Below are positions 27,933 through 36,277 of a DNA stretch of 64,000 nucleotides, in pieces (the stretch's first letter is position 1; each line of letters begins with the position of its first letter). Under the pieces are notes generated by a model. The model was given only the letters and a program-made list of their open reading frames with translations, ran no database searches and was not told the origin of the DNA. The translations under genes and the position numbers were made by a program. Origin of the DNA: JBBATK01 sp039810585 (GTDB taxonomy: Bacteria; Bacteroidota; Ignavibacteria; Kapaibacteriales; NICIL-2); the NCBI GenBank assembly GCA_039810585.1, contig JBDHXF010000011.1, forward strand, positions 1 to 64,000, read 5' to 3'.

Positions 27933-28853
27933 TCAAACATTAGCGGACGTGCACAGTAGCCACAGACAAGCCATTCGAATGAAGACGCCGTTGGCTACTT
28001 GCTTGCGAATGAGCGACTGCGGACCATTCGCGAGCTCGTAATCGATCTCGACCCCGTAATTCACGGGACCGGGATGCAGAACTTTCAGCTGTGGAAAACG
28101 TGACACGACGGGCTGACGCAAGGCGTAATGACGATGGTATTCGTTAAACGACGGCACTAGTCCGGACTGCATGCGTTCGAGTTGAAGTCGCAAGGTCATC
28201 ACAGCATCACATCGCTCCAGCAGCTCTGTCAGGGACGAAACACGTTCCACTCCGGATATATCCCACTCTCGTGGCATGAGTGTTGGCGGACTACAGACCA
28301 ACACCTTGGCTCCCAGCAGCGGAAGCAAATGCATATTCGAACGCGCCACCCTACTGTGTGCGATGTCACCCACAATACCAATCGTTTTTCCTTCGAGCGA
28401 TCCAAACTCGTCGATCAAGGTCATAGCGTCCAATAAGGCCTGGGTTGGGTGCTCGTGCGTTCCGTCGCCTGCGTTGAGTACGTGCGCTCGCACATGCCGG
28501 CTGGCGTATTCGGCTGCCCCGCTACAGCGATGACGCATCACCAAGCAATCCGGCGCCATGGCGTCCAGAGTTTGCAATGTGTCGTACAAACTCTCACCTT
28601 TAGAGATGCTGCTGCCGCTGGAACCAAAACTGACGACGTCTGCACCTAAACGTTTGGCAGCAATGTCGAAGGAGCTCTTTGTTCGAGTACTGTTCTCGAA
28701 AAAGGCATTGACTACAAGTACGCCCTCAAGATCGTGACAGTGTGAATGACGCGAAAAAAAAGCGCGATAGTCACGCGCTTTGTCGAGTATCAATGGGATA
28801 GGCAGCGCGTTTGTTGGCTCGATGCCTAGAATGTGTTGGGGTCGCTCGTTCAC
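27933..28853 (-). CDS. pyrB: Aspartate carbamoyltransferase catalytic subunit
   Basis: PyrB condenses carbamoyl phosphate with aspartate in pyrimidine synthesis. The protein carries the carbamoyl-phosphate motif FFENSTRTKSSF, then the HRCSGA segment, AGDGTHEHPTQALLD and the C-terminal LHPGPVNYGVEI. I place the start at GTG 28853 because AAGGA precedes it; a TTG at 28877 would add eight residues. At 306 residues it is normal length. It precedes carB, which supplies its substrate. Confidence 0.95.
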   Translation of the reverse strand: MNERPQHILGIEPTNALPIPLILDKARDYRAFFSRHSHCHDLEGVLVVNAFFENSTRTKSSFDIAAKRLGADVVSFGSSGSSISKGESLYDTLQTLDAMAPDCLVMRHRCSGAAEYASRHVRAHVLNAGDGTHEHPTQALLDAMTLIDEFGSLEGKTIGIVGDIAHSRVARSNMHLLPLLGAKVLVCSPPTLMPREWDISGVERVSSLTELLERCDAVMTLRLQLERMQSGLVPSFNEYHRHYALRQPVVSRFPQLKVLHPGPVNYGVEIDYELANGPQSLIRKQVANGVFIRMACLWLLCTSANV

Positions 28854-28913
28854 AGGTCCTTGAGATTGACATTGCAAATTAGCACTTCAAACTTCGTTGT
28901 CGTTCGTTGCGTC

Positions 28914-28944
28914 AAAAAAAAAGCCGCCCTTTTCAGGACGGCTT
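28914..28944 (-). terminator. Intrinsic terminator of the HU gene
   Basis: On the minus strand AAGCCGTCC pairs with GGGCGGCTT (one G-U) around a 6-base loop and is followed by a run of nine T including the stem end. It begins about five bases after the HU stop codon. Confidence 0.93.
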
Positions 28945-28948
28945 GTGC

Positions 28949-29311
28949 TTACTTCTTCTTGCCTTTGGGAGCTGCTTTCTTCGTAGCAGCCTTCTTTGTT
29001 GCCGCTTTCTTCGGAGCTGCAGCAGCCTTAGCCTTACCCGACTTTACAATATCGGAAAGACCTTTGCCTGCCTTGAACTTTGCAACCTTGCGCGCTGCAA
29101 TCTTGATGCTTTCACCCGTGCGCGGGTTTTTGCCCTTGCGAGCGCCACGATGTGAAACACTGAATGTACCAAAGCCAATCAACGAAACGCTGTTGCCTTT
29201 AGCAAGCGTACCGGAAATGGAATCGATGGTGGTGTTGAGAGCCTTCTCTGCCTGTGATTTGGAGAGACCTGCGCCCATAGCGATAGCTTCAACTAAATCG
29301 CCCTTGTTCAT
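28949..29311 (-). CDS. HU-family DNA-binding protein with lysine/alanine-rich tail
   Basis: This 120-residue nucleoid protein has a standard HU/IHF core (KGDLVEAIAMGAGLSKSQAEKA, then GFGTFSVSHRGARKGKNPRTGE) covering residues 1-90. The DNA-intercalating arm GKNPRTG is intact. A C-terminal tail of about 28 residues alternates alanine and lysine (KAKAAAAPKKAATKKAATKK), like histone H1. The start is ATG 29311; longer readings include promoter DNA. It has its own promoter (TAACTTTG) and terminator. Confidence 0.94.
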   Translation of the reverse strand: MNKGDLVEAIAMGAGLSKSQAEKALNTTIDSISGTLAKGNSVSLIGFGTFSVSHRGARKGKNPRTGESIKIAARKVAKFKAGKGLSDIVKSGKAKAAAAPKKAATKKAATKKAAPKGKKK

Positions 29312-29356
29312 AACTGAACCCCATAAAGTAAACCAATAAACTAGTGAGTTGTAGAA

Positions 29357-29388
29357 CAAAGTTATGAAGGTGTTCGAGCGTACACAAG
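29357..29388 (-). promoter_or_regulatory. Promoter of the HU gene, Bacteroidota type
   Basis: The minus strand shows CTTG (29385-29388), 20 bases, then TAACTTTG (29357-29364), an exact TAnnTTTG -7 match with a near-match -33. The implied start lies about 38 bases before the HU ATG. Confidence 0.65.
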
Positions 29389-29529
29389 AGTATTTTTCCA
29401 CAGAAGCTTGATTTCATGCGGGTTTCAGGACGTGTCCCTCTGTAGGCTAGTGTTCATGCAGCCTGCGCAGCCGGCTGTGTAAGAAAATCACCACACAAAG
29501 CACCTGCTCTGAGCCATGTATGGGTATCC

Positions 29530-29563
29530 AAAAAAAAACGGCACCCGAATTCCGGAATGCCGT
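29530..29563 (-). terminator. Intrinsic terminator downstream of greA
   Basis: On the minus strand ACGGCATTC pairs with GGGTGCCGT (two G-U pairs), followed by about nine T. It lies 59 bases after the greA stop. Confidence 0.88.
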
Positions 29564-29621
29564 GTTTATGCGCCTTTGAGCGCTGCTCCGCTCGTTAGTG
29601 TTCACTCGTGAAACGGTGACT

Positions 29622-30101
29622 CTACATGGACTTGCTCACATCGAGGATCTTGTACTGAATCATACCGGCGGGAGCTTTAGACTCAACGACATCTCCGCTC
29701 TTCTTTCCCAGCAATGCCTTACCTAAGGGTGAACTCACTGAGAGTGTTCCTTTTTCGAAGTCTGCTTCCTCCGCGCTGACAAGCGTAAAGTTCACCTCTT
29801 TGTCGCTCTTCATATTGAGCAATCGAACTGTGGAGAGAATGTACACCAAGCCATCATCGGGAAGGTCTTTGGGATCGATGATCTTCACGTTTCCTAACGT
29901 ACGTTCCATCGACGCTAACTTCATTTCAAAGAGCTCTTGCTCATGTTTTGCTGCATCGTAATCGGCATTCTCCGATAGGTCGCCATGGGAACGCGCCTCT
30001 GCAATCTTGCGGGCGATTTCCTTACGACCATTGGTTTTCATTTCCCGGATTTCATCTTCGAGTTCTTTCACCCGCTCACGGGTCATGTACACGGCTGCCA
30101 T
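29622..30101 (-). CDS. greA: Transcription elongation factor GreA
   Basis: GreA rescues backtracked RNA polymerase by stimulating transcript cleavage. The 159-residue protein has the N-terminal coiled coil (RERVKELEDEIREMKTN) with the loop signature ARSHGDLSENADYDAAKHEQ, and a C-terminal FKBP-like domain with SPLGKALLGKKSGDVV. GAGG lies before ATG 30101. It has a hairpin in its leader and terminators on both sides, so it is probably monocistronic. Confidence 0.96.
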   Translation of the reverse strand: MAAVYMTRERVKELEDEIREMKTNGRKEIARKIAEARSHGDLSENADYDAAKHEQELFEMKLASMERTLGNVKIIDPKDLPDDGLVYILSTVRLLNMKSDKEVNFTLVSAEEADFEKGTLSVSSPLGKALLGKKSGDVVESKAPAGMIQYKILDVSKSM

Positions 30102-30121
30102 ATATCCTCACCTTGTAGTTG

Positions 30122-30147
30122 AGCGTCATTCGTTTTGTAATGACGCT
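30122..30147 (-). other. Leader hairpin upstream of greA
   Basis: A 9-bp perfect stem (AGCGTCATT with AATGACGCT) with an 8-base loop ends 20 bases before the greA ATG. No T-tract follows. It could be an attenuation or mRNA-stability element in the greA leader. Confidence 0.6.
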
Positions 30148-30163
30148 GTTGGTTGTTTCAGTC

Positions 30164-30199
30164 AAAAAAAATGCAAAGCTGTCGTTTGGACAGCTTTGC
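30164..30199 (-). terminator. Intrinsic terminator downstream of ribBA
   Basis: An 11-bp perfect stem (GCAAAGCTGTC with GACAGCTTTGC), 5-base loop, followed on the minus strand by ATTTTTTTT. It lies 115 bases after the ribBA stop; those 115 bases hold no convincing gene. Confidence 0.93.
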
Positions 30200-30314
30200 G
30201 AATAGTACAGTGCTTTTGGTCGATGCGAAAATACTCAGGGAAGAAGGCTGAAGTCAAATGTATTTGGATCCGGCTCACCTTTGGTCTCAAGCCACATCCG
30301 TTTGGCGAACCACC

Positions 30315-31523
30315 TTATACTCCGTTCAGGAGATGGCCCATCTTGTCGCGCTTGGTCTTCATGTACCCTCGGTTGACATCGTTTGGCTTCATTTCAATCG
30401 GAACGAGCTCCACGATCTCCAGGCCGAACGACGACAAGCCTACTCTCTTTGTCGGGTTGTTGGTTAGCAAGCGCATCTTGCGAACACCAAGATCATACAA
30501 GATTTGCGCACCAATGCCGTACTCACGTGCATCCGGTTTGAAGCCTAAATGAATATTTGCCTCAACAGTGTCCATTCCCTCTGCTTGCAACTGGTAGGCG
30601 CGAATTTTATTGATCAAGCCAATGCCACGTCCTTCCTGACGCATGTAGAGCACCACGCCCTTGCCTTCACGCTCGATGGCTTCAAGAGCGGCTTCAAGTT
30701 GGGCTCCACAATCGCAGTGCAACGAGTGGAATAAATCGCCGGTCATACATTCGGAATGTACGCGAACTAAAATGGGTTCGTCGGGCGACCAGCTACCTTT
30801 AATAAGGGCTACATGTTCCTTGTTGTCCTTCGTTGTATTGTACACCTTGAACAGAAACTCGCCATACTCAGTTTTCAACGTGGATTCTGCACTCAAACAC
30901 ACACACTGTTCCGTTTGAAGACGGTAGGCAATGAGATCTTTTATCGTGATAATGCGCAGGCCATGTTGCTTGGCAAAGTCAAACAACTGCGGTGCACGAG
31001 CCATAGTGCCATCCTCAAGCACGATTTCACACAACGCGCCTACGTCTCCGACACCGGCTAGACGACAAAGGTCTACCACTGCTTCGGTATGACCGGTTCT
31101 GCGAAGAACTCCCTGATCGACGGCAACGATTGGAAAAATGTGTCCCGGCCGACCAAAGTCCTCAGGTTTTGATGTCGAATCGGCCAACGCGCGAATGGTG
31201 GCGCTGCGATCCGGCGACGAGATGCCGGTGGTAGTGCCGTGCACGTAGTCAACCGATACCGTAAAATTTGTTTCGTGTAGTGCAGTATTCTTTTGAACCA
31301 TGGGCTCCAAGTCCAAACCATGTGCTCTCTCGCTGCTGAGAGCTACACAGATGAGACCGCGACCATATTGCGACATGAAGTTCACGTGTTCCACGCTGCA
31401 GTGACGTGCAGAGCAAATCAAGTCGCCCTCGTTCTCGCGATCCTCATCGTCGAGCACAACAACAAACTTGCCGACCGCTAAATCCTTCAATGCGTCTTCT
31501 ATCGTGTCAAAGCTAAATGCCAT
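30315..31523 (-). CDS. ribBA: Bifunctional DHBP synthase / GTP cyclohydrolase II
   Basis: This 402-residue enzyme makes the two precursors of riboflavin. The N-terminal RibB domain has VVLDDEDRENEGDLI and the conserved HxxxxHT-like region (RRTGHTEA). The C-terminal RibA domain from about residue 205 has RVHSECMTGDLFHSLHCDCG with the three zinc cysteines, and MRQEGRGIGL. AAGGA precedes ATG 31523. It lies 24 bases after yajC on the same strand. Confidence 0.96.
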   Translation of the reverse strand: MAFSFDTIEDALKDLAVGKFVVVLDDEDRENEGDLICSARHCSVEHVNFMSQYGRGLICVALSSERAHGLDLEPMVQKNTALHETNFTVSVDYVHGTTTGISSPDRSATIRALADSTSKPEDFGRPGHIFPIVAVDQGVLRRTGHTEAVVDLCRLAGVGDVGALCEIVLEDGTMARAPQLFDFAKQHGLRIITIKDLIAYRLQTEQCVCLSAESTLKTEYGEFLFKVYNTTKDNKEHVALIKGSWSPDEPILVRVHSECMTGDLFHSLHCDCGAQLEAALEAIEREGKGVVLYMRQEGRGIGLINKIRAYQLQAEGMDTVEANIHLGFKPDAREYGIGAQILYDLGVRKMRLLTNNPTKRVGLSSFGLEIVELVPIEMKPNDVNRGYMKTKRDKMGHLLNGV

Positions 31524-31547
31524 AAGAATAGTCCTTAGTGTGCGGCA

Positions 31548-31871
31548 TTACTTACTAACCACTACGGCAATCGAGGCCTTGTCGAACTTCATCTTCGTAT
31601 TATCCGACACATTCAGCACCACCGTCTTGGATTCTTCATCGATGTCGGACACCGATCCGTGGATACCACTGGTGGTAATGACCTTGTCACCGCGCTGAAG
31701 ATTGTCCAGCATATTCTTGAGCTCTTTTTGCTTTTTTGATTGGGGTCGAATCATGAAGAAATAGAACACGACGATCAGTGTACCGAACATGATGAGCGTC
31801 GAGACCATCTGTCCACCCGGATCGCCGCCCTGGCCACCCTGAGGTGGCATAAATGCAAATACTGCATGCAT
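31548..31871 (-). CDS. yajC: Preprotein translocase subunit YajC
   Basis: YajC is a small accessory protein of the SecDF complex. The 107-residue protein has a glycine-rich N-terminus (PPQGGQGGDPGGQ), one membrane segment (STLIMFGTLIVVFYFFMIRPQ) and the family motif RPQSKKQKELKNML. After it comes a beta-rich domain (LQRGDKVITTSGIHG). The start is ATG 31871; 20 extra codons upstream have no support. tgt is the next gene upstream, an association also seen in E. coli. Confidence 0.95.
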   Translation of the reverse strand: MHAVFAFMPPQGGQGGDPGGQMVSTLIMFGTLIVVFYFFMIRPQSKKQKELKNMLDNLQRGDKVITTSGIHGSVSDIDEESKTVVLNVSDNTKMKFDKASIAVVVSK

Positions 31872-31912
31872 AATCGAATTCTCTTTTGAGTATTGGTTTG
31901 TACAAAGGATCA

Positions 31913-31920
31913 CAAAAATA
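31913..31920 (-). promoter_or_regulatory. Bacteroidota-type -7 promoter motif for yajC-ribBA
   Basis: The minus strand reads TATTTTTG, matching TAnnTTTG, 41 bases before the yajC ATG. No good TTTG is visible at the expected -33 position. Confidence 0.5.
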
Positions 31921-31978
31921 CGCAGTGGCACGCGAAGCTGCAGTGTTTACACGCGTCCAGACTCGCCGGCCTCTCCGG

Positions 31979-33115
31979 TCACAAGCGATCCGGATAATAG
32001 CGAGCAAGGAAATCCTGTTTCCATTGACGGAAGCTGCCGTCCAGTATTTTCTCGCGAGCGGTGCGACTGAGCCAGAGGTAAAATCCCAGATTCTGCATCG
32101 TTGCCAGTTGAAGCCCCAGTATTTCGCCTGTCATAAAGAGGTGCCGGAGATAGCCTCTGCTAAAATTGGCGCTGGCGTAATTGTCAAGACCGGCATCGAT
32201 TGCTTCCGTGTTGTCCTTCAATACTGCATTCTTTACGTTAAGCTTACCGGTTGTGGTAAACACGGTTCCGTTTCGAGCATTCCGAGTGGGCATCACACAA
32301 TCAAACATATCCACGCCGAGTTCAATGGCATTGAGGATGTTTTGCGGAGTTCCAACGCCCATTAAGTATCGGGCTTTGTGTTTGGGCATGACGTCGGTCG
32401 ACGTTGCAACGATGTCGTACATCTCGTCCAACGGTTCGCCAATAGCCAGTCCTCCTATGGCGTAGCCATCAAAGTCCATCGCTACCAGTTCTTCCATGCA
32501 CGAGCGTCGTAAATCAGGATACACACTTCCCTGTCCGATAGCAAAGAGCAGTTGTCGATGTCCGTACATTACGTCCACTCTCCGATGGGCCTGCAGGCAG
32601 CGCTGTTCCCAATGCAGAGTGGTTTGCATCGAAGCCTCCGCATCGGCATGACTTGTTGGATACGGCGTGCATTCGTCGAAGCACATCATGATATCGGAAC
32701 CAATGTGGCGTTGAATTGAAATCACGCCTTCCGGACTAAAGAAGTGTTTCGAGCCATCGATGTGAGACTTAAACTCTACTCCGTCTTCTCGCAGGGTCCG
32801 TAAATCGCGCAATGAGAACACTTGATACCCACCGCTGTCTGTAAGTATGGGCCTCGTCCAATTCATGAAGCGGTGAAGTCCGCCGAAGTGCTTCAGTAAC
32901 TCCAAACCCGGTCGTAAATAGAGATGGTAGCTATTCCCAAGTATTATCTGCGCTCCAACTTCAAGAAGAGAGCGATGGTCGATGGCCTTTACCGCTCCCT
33001 GCGTTCCCACGGGCATGAATATCGGTGTAAGGATGTCACCATGATCCGTGTGCAACACCCCGGCGCGGGCGGAGCTATTGGGACACTCAGCAACCAGGTC
33101 AAAAGATTCATTCAT
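31979..33115 (-). CDS. tgt: tRNA-guanine transglycosylase lacking the zinc ligands
   Basis: Tgt exchanges guanine-34 for a queuosine precursor in tRNAs with GUN anticodons. The 378-residue protein keeps the substrate motif TDSGGYQVFSL and the nucleophile region VDMFDCVMPTRNARNGT. The four zinc ligands of the bacterial enzyme (Cys302, Cys304, Cys307 and His333 in E. coli) are replaced by L310, N312, S315 and Q341, while the sequence between them is otherwise conserved (SRGYLRHLF, GEILGLQLAT). The chosen start ATG 33115 matches the family N-terminus; a longer form from 33154 is possible. It overlaps the VanZ-like gene by eight bases. Confidence 0.93.
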   Translation of the reverse strand: MNESFDLVAECPNSSARAGVLHTDHGDILTPIFMPVGTQGAVKAIDHRSLLEVGAQIILGNSYHLYLRPGLELLKHFGGLHRFMNWTRPILTDSGGYQVFSLRDLRTLREDGVEFKSHIDGSKHFFSPEGVISIQRHIGSDIMMCFDECTPYPTSHADAEASMQTTLHWEQRCLQAHRRVDVMYGHRQLLFAIGQGSVYPDLRRSCMEELVAMDFDGYAIGGLAIGEPLDEMYDIVATSTDVMPKHKARYLMGVGTPQNILNAIELGVDMFDCVMPTRNARNGTVFTTTGKLNVKNAVLKDNTEAIDAGLDNYASANFSRGYLRHLFMTGEILGLQLATMQNLGFYLWLSRTAREKILDGSFRQWKQDFLARYYPDRL

Positions 33116-33488
33116 GTGCAGTTGATCGCTTGTTATACAGAGTGGAGAGAGCACATGATACGGTCAGTCCGCATACATCCGCAATCCAATCGAAGATATC
33201 GCAGCTGCGTCCTGGAACGAAGTATTGGTGCCATTCGTCGCTGGCTGCAAACAGCGCTCCGATGAGCAACGTAAACATCACCACCCTCTTCCAATGCCAC
33301 GAAGTTGCGCGAAGCGCGTACGTAAGAAGAAGACCATAGAGCGTGTATCCCGCAAGGTGGTAAAGCTTATCCTGCATTTCAAAACCCAGATCCGGAACCG
33401 GAGCTTTTGACTGCGCGGATTCGATAACGATTGCTAGACTATACACGATAACCGGAATGCTGCGCTTCCACTTCCCGGGAACTTTCAT
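33108..33488 (-). CDS. VanZ-like membrane protein
   Basis: This 126-residue protein has about four hydrophobic segments and the VanZ-family pattern: DKLYHLAGYTLYGLLL in the middle and ASDEWHQYFVPGRSCDIFDWIADVCG near the end. The conserved acidic/histidine residues are thought to face the membrane surface. Function outside glycopeptide resistance is unknown. Its ATG overlaps the upstream stop by four bases and its stop overlaps the tgt start. Confidence 0.88.
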   Translation of the reverse strand: MKVPGKWKRSIPVIVYSLAIVIESAQSKAPVPDLGFEMQDKLYHLAGYTLYGLLLTYALRATSWHWKRVVMFTLLIGALFAASDEWHQYFVPGRSCDIFDWIADVCGLTVSCALSTLYNKRSTAHE

Positions 33489-35023
33489 CGGTTACCTCTC
33501 TCAAGCATGGCCATCAAGCTCGGAGCGAGACCTTCGATTTCGTGTGAAGCGGTCATCGACTCCTGACCGTAGTGAGAAGCGGCCCAATCTCCGGCTGCGG
33601 CATGAAGGTAAACGGCTCCCGAGCTACAGCTAAAAAGTCGCTCCTCGAGTGTCGCTCCTTCCACATTTTTCCAACAGCGTGCAAGCATGGCCCCCATCAC
33701 TCCGGCAAGTACATCGCCACTTCCCGCGGTAGCCATTCCGGGATTCCCATTGAGATTCCAGGCGCAGCGCTTTGTCGAATGAATTTCCACGGGCTGAGCT
33801 TTGTAGACCAGGGTGTACCCGCGGTGTTCGGCAAATTCACGTCTCTGTTCCAGTGTGCTTACTTCCGGAGCAAGATGACGGAACTCACCGGCGTGAGGTG
33901 TGATGATACAAAGTCGGCGATCGCGGCGCAGAAGAGGTATTGCCCGTAGGGCGTCGGCATCTACGACCACCGGAGTGGTTTCCGGAATGTTTTCCAGCAG
34001 ATACGCGTAGACGCGAGTCGTCGCTTCTGCTGAACCGCCGCCACAGCCTAACACCACCGCATCAGCTTTCGTGCAATGCTCTAACAGCTCTTCTTGCTCT
34101 TGCTCGGTGAAATACTCAAGCTCGTGTTGTCCGCAGTGGGTCTGCAAAATTTCCGGTGCAACCGCAGCATGAAAGACCGGCGCGCAGAGATCAACGATTC
34201 CTACACCACTCTGTATCGCGGCATTGGCACAGAGGGCAGCGGCACCGGGCATGTTTCGAGAGCCTGCCACAATACAGAGCCGACCATAGTCAAACTTTGA
34301 ACTGTTGCGCTCTCGCGGAGTGAAGAGACGCTGCATCAGCGCATTGTCCGCAGTCCAAAACTCCGCATAACGCTCGAGGATGGAACATGGAATGCCGATG
34401 TCGACAACGTGTACGGTACCGCAGACACGTGGTCCGGCGTCAAGGCACATTCCTGTTTTTCGACAGGCCATGCTAATGGTGTGATCTGCTTGAAAACATC
34501 CGGGATGAGCTTCACCACTTTGTCCATTCAAGCCGGTGGGCATATCGACCGCAATACGCAGAGCCTTCATGGACTGCTGTTGTTCGAGGAGGTGCATAAC
34601 CGGTTCACGAAGCACGTGCGAACCGCCGATACCGATGAGTGCGTCAAGAATCACGTCAAATGGTTGCCCGTGCAGCAGCGCTTGCGCCTCCGTGGAATGA
34701 GCCGCGTACATGGCTAAGGACATGGCGCGACAGCGCTCTGCGTTATCACGAGTTTCGGCCGACATGGAGTCCCAATCCCCCAGCCACACAATGGTCACTC
34801 TATGTATCGCCGCAAGCATGCGTGCCATGGCAAAACCGTCGCCGCCGTTGTTTCCCATTCCGCAAAGAACCAATATTCGCGACGGACGACTTAGCAGTTT
34901 CACGACAACATCGGACGCAGCGCGGGCGGCGAGCTCCATAAGTTGCCATGAGCTGATATCCAGAATTTGCATGGCAGCAAGGTCAGCTTGCTTCATACCG
35001 GAGGGACTGAGAATAGCTTTCAT
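33485..35023 (-). CDS. nnr: Bifunctional NAD(P)HX epimerase / dehydratase
   Basis: This enzyme repairs hydrated NADH and NADPH. The N-terminal epimerase domain (residues 1-215) carries VLCGMGNNGGDGFAMAR and IDALIGIGG. The C-terminal ADP/ATP-dependent dehydratase domain (about 225-500) has IVAGSRNMPGAAALCA, VITPHAGEF and the signature NPGMATAGSGDVLAGVMGAM. At 512 residues it matches the fused form. Its stop overlaps the VanZ-like start, so they are cotranscribed. The RmlD-like gene ends 81 bases upstream. Confidence 0.94.
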   Translation of the reverse strand: MKAILSPSGMKQADLAAMQILDISSWQLMELAARAASDVVVKLLSRPSRILVLCGMGNNGGDGFAMARMLAAIHRVTIVWLGDWDSMSAETRDNAERCRAMSLAMYAAHSTEAQALLHGQPFDVILDALIGIGGSHVLREPVMHLLEQQQSMKALRIAVDMPTGLNGQSGEAHPGCFQADHTISMACRKTGMCLDAGPRVCGTVHVVDIGIPCSILERYAEFWTADNALMQRLFTPRERNSSKFDYGRLCIVAGSRNMPGAAALCANAAIQSGVGIVDLCAPVFHAAVAPEILQTHCGQHELEYFTEQEQEELLEHCTKADAVVLGCGGGSAEATTRVYAYLLENIPETTPVVVDADALRAIPLLRRDRRLCIITPHAGEFRHLAPEVSTLEQRREFAEHRGYTLVYKAQPVEIHSTKRCAWNLNGNPGMATAGSGDVLAGVMGAMLARCWKNVEGATLEERLFSCSSGAVYLHAAAGDWAASHYGQESMTASHEIEGLAPSLMAMLERGNR

Positions 35024-35103
35024 GAATGGTTGGCGAAGTGGCGTGAACGATTCGTGTGTAGGAATTACTCTGCCGGCTGTATCAGCTCGACTCGTACTGC
35101 GGT

Positions 35104-36045
35104 CTAGACACCCTGACGTTTCGGCGTATGTTTGGCTACGACAGATTCTCGCGGATACACCATGAGGCCCTGTGCTATCGTGGTCGGCTTCATCGCCAAA
35201 TCTGTCTCCGCTTTGAGGGTTATAAGGCCTGCCCGAAGTGGTCGGCGAGCAGCAAGAGTCAACTCCACGGTTTGCACCGGTACCACAGTGTCGGTAGGCA
35301 AGCCAAAGAACTCGGCAATACGAAGAGCAAAGTCGTATCGATCAAGGTAGTCAGCACCGGCAATGTTGTACACACCGGTGCGCCCTTTTTCAATCACACG
35401 CATCGTAGCGAGTGCTAAATCGTCGCATAAGGTTGGATTTCCCCATTGGTCTTGCGCTATCGTAATGCGCTCCCCCGCTCTACACTTATCGCGAACCCAG
35501 GTCACAAAATCTGTTTTCACTCCGGGTGCGCGACCATACACAATGTTGGTGCGTAGAATCGTAGCCGAAATGTCAGAACTCAGAATCGCATTTTCACCGC
35601 CTAGTTTAGTCTTTCCGTAATAGTTCAGCGGATGCGGTGTGTCGTCCTCTGTATAGGGTCCCTTCTTGCCATCAAAAATGTAGTCGGTCGAATAGTGAAT
35701 TAAATGAGCACCCACAATGCGGCAGGCTCGGACGATGTTTTCAACAGCTTTCACGTTCAGATTTTGCGCCAGCTGTTTATCGCTTTCACAGGCATCAACG
35801 TTAGTCATAGCCGCGGCGTTGATGATGACTTTGGGTCTCAAATTCACGCACGCTTCGCGTACGGCTGAAAAGTCCAACGCTGATACGGACAAGCGTTGCA
35901 CACGCATGGGATCGACAAGCGTTGGGTCGATCTCGCGTGAACTGAGCAGCGCCAAACTCCAATCGGTTTGCTGTAAAAACAACTGTGCGCAGGCTGCGGC
36001 CACTTTTCCACCTGCTCCGACGATCACAACATCTACACTTTGCAC
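35104..36045 (-). CDS. RmlD-like dTDP-4-dehydrorhamnose reductase family protein
   Basis: This 313-residue extended short-chain dehydrogenase has the cofactor motif VGAGGKVAAA near residues 9-18, INAAAMTNVDACES, and the catalytic segment STDYIFDG with Y143 and K147 in NYYGKTKLGGE. This is the RmlD pattern, giving dTDP-L-rhamnose in the classical pathway. No rmlA, rmlB or rmlC neighbours are present, so the true substrate is open. A TATATTTG promoter motif lies at 36084-36091. It is divergent from dnaE. Confidence 0.85.
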   Translation of the reverse strand: MQSVDVVIVGAGGKVAAACAQLFLQQTDWSLALLSSREIDPTLVDPMRVQRLSVSALDFSAVREACVNLRPKVIINAAAMTNVDACESDKQLAQNLNVKAVENIVRACRIVGAHLIHYSTDYIFDGKKGPYTEDDTPHPLNYYGKTKLGGENAILSSDISATILRTNIVYGRAPGVKTDFVTWVRDKCRAGERITIAQDQWGNPTLCDDLALATMRVIEKGRTGVYNIAGADYLDRYDFALRIAEFFGLPTDTVVPVQTVELTLAARRPLRAGLITLKAETDLAMKPTTIAQGLMVYPRESVVAKHTPKRQGV

Positions 36046-36083
36046 CCGTGGTCCTCAATGAAAAACCAGAACGAACTCTTGAT

Positions 36084-36091
36084 CAAATATA
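36084..36091 (-). promoter_or_regulatory. Bacteroidota-type -7 motif for the RmlD-like gene
   Basis: The minus strand reads TATATTTG, identical to the motif before yceD, 38 bases before the ATG. It lies in the 232-base divergent gap before dnaE; nothing else was recognised there apart from a ribosome binding site for dnaE. Confidence 0.55.
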
Positions 36092-36277
36092 CGAGTCGTG
36101 CAAGGAAGCCATCGGACTCAAAACACTTCCGACCGCATCTGTTGTACGTCAAGCCAACTGTTGATAAGTTCAGTCCGCTCCGCTCCCTCTACCCCGTAAA
36201 TTCGCAATCCTTTCAAACCCGACCGTCACATACACCAACGGTGATTAATAGCGGTCTCTCTGCGTTCAGGATAGCTC

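Noticed and set aside
30236..30298. A 20-codon reading frame between ribBA and its terminator (MWLETKGEPDPNTFDFSLLP)
   Set aside because: It is very short, has no ribosome binding site and no recognisable family; it is more likely chance in the 3' untranslated region.
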